NCBI RefSeq assembly: GCF_026343185.1
Contig: NZ_JAPEMA010000001.1
Span: 4,216,001 to 4,280,000 of the forward strand
From: Streptomyces sp. NBC_00091
GTDB lineage: Bacteria > Actinomycetota > Actinomycetes > Streptomycetales > Streptomycetaceae
Length of the DNA: 64,000 bases
Reading direction: 5' to 3'
This document shows positions 46,173 to 53,962 of this stretch, one piece after another. Both the position numbers and the translations under genes were made by a program. Numbering within the stretch: position 1 is the first letter of the stretch; each line of letters opens with the position of its first letter. Under the pieces are notes generated by a model, which was not told the DNA's origin, ran no database searches, and saw only the letters and a list, made by a program, of their open reading frames with translations.

Positions 46173-46440
46173 TCAGGCGGTCCCGGCCGCCGCACCGCCC
46201 CGCAGGGTGCGGGCGTACGAGAGGAACGCCGCGAGCGCCAAGTCGAAGGCCGCGTCCGCCCGGCCCGGGCCGACCGCCACCAGGGCGCCCGCCAGCAGCG
46301 GGGTCTGCGGCGACGGCTCCCACATGGCCTCGGGGGCCGCCAGGTCCAGCGCCGAGCCCAGGACCAGGTTCTCCAGGCCGGTCAGCAGCGGCATCACCTG
46401 CGGCTCGGCGAAACCCGCCGCCCGCAGCAGGCGGCGAACG
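46173..46440 (-). pseudogene. TetR/AcrR family regulator, C-terminal remnant
   Basis: About 85 codons (LLRAAGFAEPQVMPLLTGLENLVLGSALDLAAPEAMW ... DAAFDLALAAFLSYARTLR) match the ligand-binding C-terminal domain of TetR/AcrR regulators. No helix-turn-helix half is present; upstream the frame runs into a TnpB fragment on the same strand near 46437. The regulator was cut by the insertion and its 5' part lost. The fragment begins 18 bases past glnE. Confidence 0.72.
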
Positions 46441-46699
46441 CCTTGTCCAGGCGCCGGAGCGTGGCCTGCTGGGACGAAAACGACCATCGGCCCTGATGCT
46501 CCGGGTCGGCTGTCCGGATCTCCTTGAGCTGTGCCGACTGCATGCCGTACTTGACGCTGGTCCGCGAAGAGTGTCGCCAGGCATCCCGGCGCTCCTGCAA
46601 AGCCCCGTTGTAGAGCGAGCCATGGTCGCGCAGCATCTCCGTCAGGGCGTGCACTTGTCGCAGGGTTGGGCGGAGGAGGAATCGGTACGCACGGCGCAT
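46433..46699 (-). pseudogene. TnpB (IS200/IS605-type) N-terminal fragment
   Basis: About 88 codons match the start of TnpB/OrfB proteins: RRAYRFLLRPTLRQVHALTEML, YNGALQERRDAW, and TLRRLDKAFAA. A full TnpB has about 400 residues with a RuvC nuclease and a zinc finger; both are missing. The frame switches into the TetR remnant after AFAAC. This is a decayed insertion. Confidence 0.75.
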
Positions 46700-46838
46700 C
46701 GCCCCTCCTGCTGCCTGGCCTCGGCTGGGTGGGTTAACCCTACTGGCGTATACCGATACTCACGGAGTTTCCGGTATTCCGCACATATGATCCCGCGATC
46801 ACCGGAATTGGCTGCTCCGCCACTGCCTACCTCGAAGA

Positions 46839-46855
46839 GCTGGGTGTAGCCCAGC
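46839..46855. repeat. Hairpin near the outer end of the TnpB remnant
   Basis: GCTGGG-TGTAG-CCCAGC forms a 6-base stem and 5-base loop 140 bases upstream of the tnpB fragment. IS605-family ends carry such stem-loops, so it may be the surviving end, but it could equally belong to the amidohydrolase leader. Confidence 0.4.
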
Positions 46856-46883
46856 CCTCCGGATCCGAAGGAGAAGAACAGCC

Positions 46884-48464
46884 GTGCCCGCTGCCGACAC
46901 CGTCCTCACCGGAGCCCGCGTCCGCACCCTCGACCCCGCCCGCCCCGAAGCCGGTGCGGTAGCCGTCAGCGGCGGCGAGATCGTGGCCGTCGGCCACGAG
47001 GCCGACGTACGCGACTGGCGCGGCCCCGCCACCCGGGTCCTCGACCTCGGCGGCGCCACCCTCACCCCCGGCCTCACCGACGCCCACAGCCACCCCGTCT
47101 GGGGCGTCGAGATGGCCACCGGCACCGACCTCTCAGCCGTCCGGGACCTCGACCAGCTGCGCGCCGCCCTGCGCGGCGCCGACCGCACCGGCGGCTGGAT
47201 CCTGGGCTTCGGCCTCGACCACAACGCCTTCGGCGGCCGCCCCGTCGACCGGACCCTCATCGAGGACGCCGTCGACGGCGCCCCCGCCTTCCTGCGCCTC
47301 TACGACGGCCACTCCGCCCTCGCCAGCGGCCCGGCCCTGGCCGCCGCCGGGATCACCGGCCCGCGCGCCTTCACCCAGCGCTCCGAGATCGTCTGCGACG
47401 GCGACGGCCGGCCCACCGGGCACCTCATCGAGCACGCGGCGATGTCCCTGGTCGGCGCCCTCGCCCCCAAGCCCGCCCCCGCGGAGCGCCGCAGCCGCCT
47501 CCTCGAACTGCTCGGCGCCATGGCCGCCACCGGCCTCACCGGCGCCCACGTCATGGACCTCGGCGACGGAGACGTACCGGCCCTCCTCGCCACCGTCGAG
47601 TACGAGGCGGACCTGCCGCTCCGGCTGCGCCTGGCGCCCTGGTGCATGCCCGGCGCCGACGGGGCGGCACTGGCCTGGCTGATCGAGCTCCAGGGCACGC
47701 GCGGCCGCCACTGGCAGGTCGGCGGCGTCAAGTTCTTCATGGACGGCACGGTCGAGGGAGGCACCGCCTGGCTGGAGCACGCCGACTGCCACGGCCAGGG
47801 CACCGAGGCCTTCTGGCCCGACCCCGAGGAGTACTCGAGGGCCGTACGGGTCCTCGACGCGGCCGGGGTCCGCACCGCCACCCACGCCATCGGCGACGCC
47901 GCCGTCCGGCACGTCCTGGACACGGTCGCGGCCCTCGGGGAGCGGGCCCGCACGCGGCACCGCATCGAGCACATCGAGACCGTCCCCGACGACCAGCTGA
48001 AGCGGTTCGCCGAGCTGGGGGTGATCGCCTCCATGCAGCCCCCGCACACCGCGTACACCCGGGCCGACCACACCGACGAGTGGTCCAAGCGGCTCGGCGA
48101 CGAGCGCGCCGGCCGCGCCTGGCGCTGCCGGGACCTGCGCGACGCGGGCGCGGTGCTGGCCCTCGGCTCGGACTGGCCCATCGCCCACCACGACGCCCGC
48201 CAGGTCCTCGCCACCGCCCTGCGCCCCCGCGGCGCGGCATCCGGCGGCCGGTTCCTGACCGGGCTGATGGCACTGGAGGGCATGACCTCCCACGCGGCGC
48301 TCGCGGCCGGGGAGCATGCCGTCGCGGGCCGGATCGCGCCCGGCTGCCGTGCGGACCTGACGGCCTTCACCCTCGACCCGGTCACCGCCGCCCCCGACGA
48401 GCTGGCCCAGGCCCCCGTCCGCCTGACCATGTCGGGCGGACGGATCACCCACCAGGAGGGCTAG
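46884..48464 (+). CDS. Amidohydrolase family (YtcJ-like) protein
   Basis: The GTG-started 526-residue protein has AAGGAG eight bases upstream. Metal and catalytic motifs are intact: TDAHSHPVW near residue 75, KFFMDGTVEGGTAWL, THAIGDAAV, HRIEHIE and ALGSDWPI with the catalytic Asp. It is an amidohydrolase-3 type enzyme acting on C-N bonds; the substrate is not predictable. Its TAG stop coincides with the left CTAG of MITE element B. Confidence 0.9.
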   Translation: MPAADTVLTGARVRTLDPARPEAGAVAVSGGEIVAVGHEADVRDWRGPATRVLDLGGATLTPGLTDAHSHPVWGVEMATGTDLSAVRDLDQLRAALRGADRTGGWILGFGLDHNAFGGRPVDRTLIEDAVDGAPAFLRLYDGHSALASGPALAAAGITGPRAFTQRSEIVCDGDGRPTGHLIEHAAMSLVGALAPKPAPAERRSRLLELLGAMAATGLTGAHVMDLGDGDVPALLATVEYEADLPLRLRLAPWCMPGADGAALAWLIELQGTRGRHWQVGGVKFFMDGTVEGGTAWLEHADCHGQGTEAFWPDPEEYSRAVRVLDAAGVRTATHAIGDAAVRHVLDTVAALGERARTRHRIEHIETVPDDQLKRFAELGVIASMQPPHTAYTRADHTDEWSKRLGDERAGRAWRCRDLRDAGAVLALGSDWPIAHHDARQVLATALRPRGAASGGRFLTGLMALEGMTSHAALAAGEHAVAGRIAPGCRADLTAFTLDPVTAAPDELAQAPVRLTMSGGRITHQEG

Positions 48465-48654
48465 GCCCTGTCGTCAAAGTAGCGCCGGTAAGGCCCGCGG
48501 CGTCCGGTGCCGTGCATCGCAAGGCGGAGGAGCTCCCGAGTACTGGACGTACTTGGGTGCTCCGACAACGCGGCGAGGTGCGGTGCCGGGCGTCGCGGGC
48601 CTGGGGGCACCTCCCAGCGGTAGCTGGGGGAGGGACTTTGACGACAGGGCCTAG
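48461..48654. mobile_element. MITE-like element B (194 bp)
   Basis: The element has perfect 20-base inverted repeats, CTAGGCCCTGTCGTCAAAGT at 48461-48480 and its complement at 48635-48654. No protein is encoded. A ~100-base core (GTCCGGTGC...GGTGCCGGGCG) is homologous to the reverse of element A. A 29-base palindromic mini-repeat (48602-48630) lies inside, near the right end. The left CTAG contains the amidohydrolase stop codon. Confidence 0.85.
48602..48630. repeat. Palindromic mini-repeat, copy 2 (inside MITE B)
   Basis: The reverse complement of this 29-base sequence is identical to 18069-18097. Element A has nothing corresponding at this place, so the mini-repeat probably entered element B secondarily. 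Confidence 0.85.
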
Positions 48655-48656
48655 GC

Positions 48657-49544
48657 CTAGGCCCGCCGGAAGCGGTTCAGCAGGGCCGAGGCGGGGTGCG
48701 GACCGGTGTGCACCGGCTGGCGCGGCAGCCGGTGCGGCAGCGATCCGTACCAGGCGTGGGAGACGGCGTACCCGAAGGCCAGGCACATCATGCCGCCGAC
48801 GGCGTCGAGCCAGAAGTGGTTGGCGGTGGCCACGATCACGACCAGGGTCGCCGCCGGGTACAGCAGCCCCAGGAGCCGGGCCCACGGGGCGGAGGCCACC
48901 GCGAAGATGGTCAGCCCGCACCAGAGCGACCACCCTATGTGCATGGACGGCATCGCCGCGTACTGGTTCGACATCTGCTTGAGGTTCCCCGAGGCCATGG
49001 AGCCCCAGGTGTGGTGCACCAGCACGGTGTCGATGAACTGCTGCCCGTTCATCAGGCGGGGCGGCGCCAGCGGGTAGAGGTAGTAGCCGACCAGGGCCAC
49101 GCCCGTGGTGGCGAAGAGGATGAGGCGGGTGGCGGCGTAACGCCCGGGATGGAAACGGTAGATCCACACCAGGACGCCGATGGTCACGATGAAGTGGAGC
49201 GTCGCGTAGTAGTAGTTCATGCTCACCACCAGCCACGTCACCGAGTTCACGGCGTGGTTGACGGACTGTTCCACGGCGATGCCGAGACCGCGCTCCACGC
49301 TCCAGATCCAGTCGGCGTTCGCGAGCGCGGCCGCCTTCTGCTCGGGCACGGCGTTGCGGATCAGCGAGTACGTCCAGTAGCTGACGGCGATCAGCAGGAT
49401 CTCGAACCAGATCCGCGGCCGGCGCGGGACGCGCAGCCGGGTCAGCAGGGGGCGATCCGGCTCCGGACGGGTCTCGTCCTCGGTCACGATGGGTGACGAG
49501 ACGTCCGTCCGAGTTTCCAGTGTCTTCACGCTCGCTTCACCCAT
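48657..49544 (-). CDS. PAP2 family phosphatase / phospholipid-modifying membrane protein
   Basis: The 295-residue protein has about six hydrophobic segments. The PAP2 signature appears as YPLAPPRLM, AAMPSMHIGWSLW and ATANHFWLDAVGG, with the catalytic His residues outside the membrane. This arrangement is that of Aur1/inositol-phosphate-transferase-like PAP2 proteins. The substrate is a lipid phosphate or polyol; which one is unknown. It lies three bases from element B. Confidence 0.88.
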   Translation of the reverse strand: MGEASVKTLETRTDVSSPIVTEDETRPEPDRPLLTRLRVPRRPRIWFEILLIAVSYWTYSLIRNAVPEQKAAALANADWIWSVERGLGIAVEQSVNHAVNSVTWLVVSMNYYYATLHFIVTIGVLVWIYRFHPGRYAATRLILFATTGVALVGYYLYPLAPPRLMNGQQFIDTVLVHHTWGSMASGNLKQMSNQYAAMPSMHIGWSLWCGLTIFAVASAPWARLLGLLYPAATLVVIVATANHFWLDAVGGMMCLAFGYAVSHAWYGSLPHRLPRQPVHTGPHPASALLNRFRRA

Positions 49545-49635
49545 GGGGAGAGAGTCTGCCAGATGCGTTCCCGGCTCCGATCATCCCTCGGGACGGTCTT
49601 CGGCGCCTCTCCTCAGCCCTACGGACTACCCCTCC

Positions 49636-50667
49636 CTAGGGGGTACGCCGTTGCCCCGGCCCCGAGGCCGTCGACCCGCGGACCACCAGCTCGGGCAGGA
49701 ACACGAACTCGCTGTGCGGGGCCGGCGTGCCGCCGATCTCCTCCAGCAGGGTCCGCACCGCCGCCTGCCCCATGGCCTGCACGGGCTGGCGGATGGTGGT
49801 CAGCGGCGGATCGGTGAACGCTATGAGGGGGGAGTCGTCGAAGCCGACCACCGACACGTCCTGCGGCACCCGCAGCCCCTGCTGGCGGGCGGCCCGGATC
49901 GCGCCGAGCGCCATCATGTCGCTCGCGCACACCACCGCCGTGCAGCCCCGCCCGATGAGCGCGGTCGCGGCGGCCTGACCGCCCTCCAGGGTGTACAGGG
50001 AGTGCTGGATCAGCTCCTCCACCTCGGCCTCGCCGAGCCCGAGCCGCTCCTGCACGGCGGCCCGGAAGCCCTCGATCTTGCGCAGCACCGGCACGAACCG
50101 CTTGGGCCCGACCGCGAGCCCGATCCGGGTGTGCCCGAGCGCCGTCAGGTGGGTCACGGCGAGGTGCATCGCGGCCCGGTCGTCGGGGGAGACGAAGGGG
50201 GCCCGCACCTTGTCGGAGAAACCGTTGATCAGGACGTACGGGACGCCCTGGCCGCGCAGTTGGTCGTAGCGGCCCATGTCGGCGGTGGTGTCGGCGTGCA
50301 GCCCGGACACGAAGATGATCCCGGAGACCCCGCGGTCCACCAGCATCTCGGTCAGTTCGTCCTCGGTGGACCCGCCGGGCGTCTGCGTCGCCAGCACCGG
50401 GGTGTACCCCTGCCGGGTCAGGGCCTGGCCGATGACCTGCGCGAGCGCTGGGAAGATGGGGTTGTCCAGCTCGGGGGTTATCAGACCGACGAGCCCCGCG
50501 CTGCGCTGGCGCAGCCGCACGGGCCGCTCGTAGCCGAGCACGTCGAGCGCGGCCAGCACGGATTCACGGGTGCCGGCGGCCACACCGGGCTTGCCGTTGA
50601 GCACGCGGCTGACTGTGGCTTCGCTGACCCCCGCCTGGGCTGCGATGTCGGCTAGCCGTGCGGTCAC
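49636..50667 (-). CDS. malR: LacI family regulator, MalR-like (left copy)
   Basis: The GTG-started 343-residue repressor has the LacI helix-turn-helix LADIAAQAGVSEATVSRVLNGKPGVA at its N-terminus and a sugar-binding periplasmic-like core (GVSGIIFVSGLHAD, VPYVLINGFSDK, DVSVVGFDDSPLIAFTDPPLTTIRQP). It lies 26 bases after the alpha-glucosidase on the same strand and divergent from malEFG. By analogy with the S. coelicolor locus it should repress mal genes until maltose is present. A close paralogue is at 57490. Confidence 0.92.
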   Translation of the reverse strand: MTARLADIAAQAGVSEATVSRVLNGKPGVAAGTRESVLAALDVLGYERPVRLRQRSAGLVGLITPELDNPIFPALAQVIGQALTRQGYTPVLATQTPGGSTEDELTEMLVDRGVSGIIFVSGLHADTTADMGRYDQLRGQGVPYVLINGFSDKVRAPFVSPDDRAAMHLAVTHLTALGHTRIGLAVGPKRFVPVLRKIEGFRAAVQERLGLGEAEVEELIQHSLYTLEGGQAAATALIGRGCTAVVCASDMMALGAIRAARQQGLRVPQDVSVVGFDDSPLIAFTDPPLTTIRQPVQAMGQAAVRTLLEEIGGTPAPHSEFVFLPELVVRGSTASGPGQRRTP

Positions 50668-50693
50668 GGGATTGGACTGTACCGGTAGCGGGC

Positions 50694-52460
50694 TCACATC
50701 GCCCACCACGTGCAGGAATCGGGGGCAAGACGGACCGTGCGGCCGTCCGTCTCGACCGGGGAGCTGGAGAGGACGGGCCGGCCGGGGGAGGGCAGCTCCA
50801 CCGAGGTGGGGCGGGTGTTGAGGGTGCAGGCGAAACCGGGGCGGGTGAAGAGGAGGACGCCCTCGGGCGCGGGGCGCCAGCGCATGCCCCGCGTGAAGAC
50901 CGCGGGCCCCGCCCCCGTTCCGGGCCACTCGTCGCCGGGCCCGCCCTGCCCCGCCGCGGGTGCGCCCAGGCCCGGCATGGCCCGGCGCAGCTCGAGGGCG
51001 GCGCGGTACAGCTCCAGCGTCGAGTGCGGGTCCCCGGTCTGCGCGGCCACGCTCAGCCCCGCCCAGCCGGCGGGCTGCGGCAGCCAGCTGCCGCCGGCGC
51101 CGAACCCGTACGGGGCCTCCTCGCCCGACCACGGGATCGGTACGCGGCACCCGTCGCGCAGCCCCTCCTGCCCGTCGGCCTCGGGCCGCGCCGCCCCGGG
51201 CCGCGCCGCCCCGGTCCCGGTCCGCGCGGCGGACGTCCGGCGGAAGGCCGGGTCCCGGCGGGCCTCGTCCGGGAGGTCGGTGACCTCCGGCAGGCCGAGC
51301 TCCTCGCCCTGGTAGACGTACGCCGACCCGGGCAGCGCCAGCATCAGCAGCGCGGCCGCCCGCGCCCGGGCCAGGCCCTGCGCCCCGCCCCCGTACCGGG
51401 TGACGTGCCGTACGACGTCGTGGTTGGACAGCACCCAGGTCGTCGGGGCGCCGACGGAGGCGGTGGCGGCCAGCGACTCGTCGATGACGGTCCGCATGGC
51501 GGCCGGGTCCCAGGGGCAGTTCAGGAACCGGAAGTTGAAGGCCTGGTGCAGCTCGTCGGGGCGTACGTACAGCGCGAGCCGCTCCGAGGTCGGCGCCCAG
51601 GCCTCGGCGACCCCGATGCGCGGGCCCTCGTAGGAGTCGAGCAGGCGGCGCCAGGAGCGGTGGATCTCGTGGACCCCGTCCTGGTCGAAGAAGGGGAGCG
51701 GCTCGGTGCCGATCAGCGTGGCCTGGGCGCCGCGGCCGATGTCGGGCAGGCCGGGTGCCTTGACCATGCCGTGGGCCACGTCCACGCGGAAGCCGTCCAC
51801 CCCGAGGTCGAGCCAGAAGCGCAGCACCGAGGCGAACTCCTCCGCCACCTCCGGGTGCTCCCAGTCGAGGTCGGGCTGCTCGGGGGCGAAGAGGTGCAGG
51901 TACCAGTCGCCTCCCCCAGCCTCCGGCCGGGAGGTGCCCCCATCTACGCGGGTCCAGGCCGGGCCGCCGAACACGGACTCCCAGTCGTTCGGGGGCTCGG
52001 ATCCGTCGACGCCCCGCCCCGGGCGGAACAGGTACCGCTCCCGGGCGCCGGGCACGCCGGCGAGGGCCTCGCGGAACCAGGGGTGGGCCTCGGAGGTGTG
52101 GTTCGGCACCACGTCCACGATCACCCGCAGGCCCAGCGCGTGCGCGGCCCGTACCAGGTCGTCGGCGTCGGCGAGGTCCCCGAAGAGGGGGTCGACGGCC
52201 CGGTAGTCGGCGACGTCGTAGCCGCCGTCCGCCTGCGGGGACACGTAGAAGGGGGTCAGCCACACCGCGTCCACGCCGAGGCGGGCCAGGTGCGGGAGCC
52301 GCTCGCGCACCCCGCGCAGGTCCCCGACGCCGTCGCCGTCGCTGTCCGCGAAGGAGCGGACGTACACCTGATAGATGACGGCATCGCGCCACCAGTCTTC
52401 GCTCACGGTCGGGTTGCTGGAAGCTCTTGCAAGCGGGGCGGCCGTCAACTCGTGGTTCAT
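50694..52460 (-). CDS. aglA: Alpha-glucosidase, GH13 (left copy)
   Basis: The 588-residue cytosolic GH13 enzyme keeps the four conserved regions: DVVPNHTS, GFRVDVAHG (nucleophile Asp), a catalytic Glu in RIGVAEAWAP, and VLSNHDVVRH. It should split maltose and maltodextrins taken up by MalEFG. Compared with the paralogue at 55904 it has extra segments: TSRPEAGGG (encoded by a mini-repeat), an Ala/Arg/Pro insertion before DGQEGLRDGCRV, and a longer C-terminal linker. No strong Shine-Dalgarno precedes the ATG, but the N-terminus aligns in length with the paralogue. Confidence 0.92.
   Translation of the reverse strand: MNHELTAAPLARASSNPTVSEDWWRDAVIYQVYVRSFADSDGDGVGDLRGVRERLPHLARLGVDAVWLTPFYVSPQADGGYDVADYRAVDPLFGDLADADDLVRAAHALGLRVIVDVVPNHTSEAHPWFREALAGVPGARERYLFRPGRGVDGSEPPNDWESVFGGPAWTRVDGGTSRPEAGGGDWYLHLFAPEQPDLDWEHPEVAEEFASVLRFWLDLGVDGFRVDVAHGMVKAPGLPDIGRGAQATLIGTEPLPFFDQDGVHEIHRSWRRLLDSYEGPRIGVAEAWAPTSERLALYVRPDELHQAFNFRFLNCPWDPAAMRTVIDESLAATASVGAPTTWVLSNHDVVRHVTRYGGGAQGLARARAAALLMLALPGSAYVYQGEELGLPEVTDLPDEARRDPAFRRTSAARTGTGAARPGAARPEADGQEGLRDGCRVPIPWSGEEAPYGFGAGGSWLPQPAGWAGLSVAAQTGDPHSTLELYRAALELRRAMPGLGAPAAGQGGPGDEWPGTGAGPAVFTRGMRWRPAPEGVLLFTRPGFACTLNTRPTSVELPSPGRPVLSSSPVETDGRTVRLAPDSCTWWAM
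51913..51942. repeat. Palindromic mini-repeat, copy 3 (inside aglA)
   Basis: A 30-base unit with the same CCCCCAGC and GGGAGGTGCCCCCA arms as copies 1 and 2, but CTCCGGCC in the loop. It encodes TSRPEAGGG in the left alpha-glucosidase, where the right paralogue reads straight from RVADGE to WYLHL. Confidence 0.85.
52426..52433. promoter_or_regulatory. Candidate MalR half-site palindrome
   Basis: CTTGCAAG lies within the first codons of the left aglA. It matches the CTTGCAG motif known for Streptomyces MalR sites. A further CTTGC/GCAAG pair lies at 52578-52598. Confidence 0.45.
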
Positions 52461-52577
52461 AACGGGGTCAACGCGCGTACACGCCCCCTGGTTGCGGGCC
52501 TGTGCGATCGAAGCGCCATCGAACTAACAGCAAGCTGCGGCAACCGTAGGGACACACGGATGTAACGATCGCCTCCG

Positions 52578-52598
52578 CTTGCAGAAAATTGCCGCAAG
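52578..52598. promoter_or_regulatory. Candidate MalR operator upstream of malE
   Basis: CTTGCAG-AAAATTGCC-GCAAG is an inverted repeat of CTTGC with an 11-base spacer, in the 222-base region between divergent aglA and malE. The CTTGCAG half matches the motif reported for Streptomyces mal promoters. It is 85 bases from malE. Confidence 0.55.
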
Positions 52599-52682
52599 GT
52601 CTTTCCGTCGGCTTTCAGGCTTGTTACGTTCCTCGCAACTCGGGACCGCGAGGGCGCGGCCGGGATCATCGAAGGAGTTCAT

Positions 52683-53954
52683 ATGCGGCGTGGCATAGCG
52701 GCCACCGCGCTGGTCGCGACCCTGGCACTCGCGGCGACGGCTTGCGGCGGTGACACCAACGACGGTGGCGAGACGAAGGCCGGCGGCGAGCTGACCGGCA
52801 CCGTCACCTGGTGGGACACCTCGAACGACGCCGAGAAGGCCAGCTTCCAGAAGATCGCCGAGGCCTTCACCGCGAAGCACCCGAAGGTCACCGTCAAGTA
52901 CGTCAACGTGCCCTACGGCGACGCCCAGAACAAGGTCAAGAACGCCTTCAGCAGCGGCTCCGAGGCCCCGGACGTGATCCGCGCCGACGTCGGCTGGGTC
53001 GCCGACTTCGCCTCGCTCGGCTACCTCGACGAGGTCCCGGCCGACACCGCGAAGAAGATCGACGCCGAGTTCCTGCCGCAGGCCGCCGCCAGCGGCAAGT
53101 TCGAGGGCAAGACCTTCGCCGTACCGCAGGTCATCGACACCCTCGGCCTCTTCTACAACAAGAAGATGCTCGCCGACGCCGGCGTCCAGCCGCCCAAGAC
53201 GCTGGAGGAGCTGAAGACCGCCGCCACGGCCATCAAGGCCAAGACCGGCAAGACCGGCCTCTACCTGCGCGGCGACGACTCCTACTGGTTCCTCCCCTTC
53301 ATCTACGGCGAGGGCGGCGACCTCGTCGACGCCAAGACCAAGACGGTCACCGTCGACAACCCCGCCGGCGTCAAGGGCTTCAAGGCCGCCCGCGACCTGG
53401 TCACCTCCGGCGCGGCGGTCACCAACGCCACCGACGGCTGGACCAACATGCAGACCGCCTTCAAGTCCGGGGAGGTCGCGATGATGATCAACGGCCCCTG
53501 GGCCGTCGCGGACAGCTACGCCGGCGACCAGTTCAAGGACAAGGCCAACCTCGGCGTCGCCCCCGTCCCGGCCGGCTCCGCCAAGGCCGGCGCCCCCCAG
53601 GGCGGCCACGACCTCGCCGTCTACGCGGGCTCCAAGAACCGCACCGCCGCGCACGCCTTCGTGGAGTACCTGACCTCCCAGGAGGTCCAGGTCCAGTCCG
53701 CCAAGGAGCTGAGCCTGCTGCCGACGCGCACCGCCGCCTACGAGCAGCCGGACGTCAAGGCCAGCGAGATGGTGCAGTTCTTCAAGCCGGCCGTCGACAA
53801 GGCCGTCGAGCGCGCCTGGATCCCGGAGAACGGCTCCCTCTTCGAGCCGCTGAAGGTCGAGTACACCAAGGCCGTCACCGGCACCTCGACCCCCGAAGAA
53901 GCGGCCAAGGCGGCCGGCGTCGAATTCCGCAAGATCCTCAAGGGCTGGAAGTAG
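52683..53954 (+). CDS. malE: Maltose/maltodextrin-binding lipoprotein
   Basis: The 423-residue precursor has a lipoprotein signal with lipobox TAC (Cys21). The mature protein is a family 1 solute-binding protein: GTVTWWDTSNDAEKASFQKIAEAF, YGDAQNKVKNAFSSGSEAPDV, and GEVAMMINGPWAV. It delivers maltose or maltodextrin to MalFG. A Shine-Dalgarno GAAGGAG lies upstream. malF follows after 8 bases. Confidence 0.95.
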   Translation: MRRGIAATALVATLALAATACGGDTNDGGETKAGGELTGTVTWWDTSNDAEKASFQKIAEAFTAKHPKVTVKYVNVPYGDAQNKVKNAFSSGSEAPDVIRADVGWVADFASLGYLDEVPADTAKKIDAEFLPQAAASGKFEGKTFAVPQVIDTLGLFYNKKMLADAGVQPPKTLEELKTAATAIKAKTGKTGLYLRGDDSYWFLPFIYGEGGDLVDAKTKTVTVDNPAGVKGFKAARDLVTSGAAVTNATDGWTNMQTAFKSGEVAMMINGPWAVADSYAGDQFKDKANLGVAPVPAGSAKAGAPQGGHDLAVYAGSKNRTAAHAFVEYLTSQEVQVQSAKELSLLPTRTAAYEQPDVKASEMVQFFKPAVDKAVERAWIPENGSLFEPLKVEYTKAVTGTSTPEEAAKAAGVEFRKILKGWK

Positions 53955-53962
53955 TACGAACC

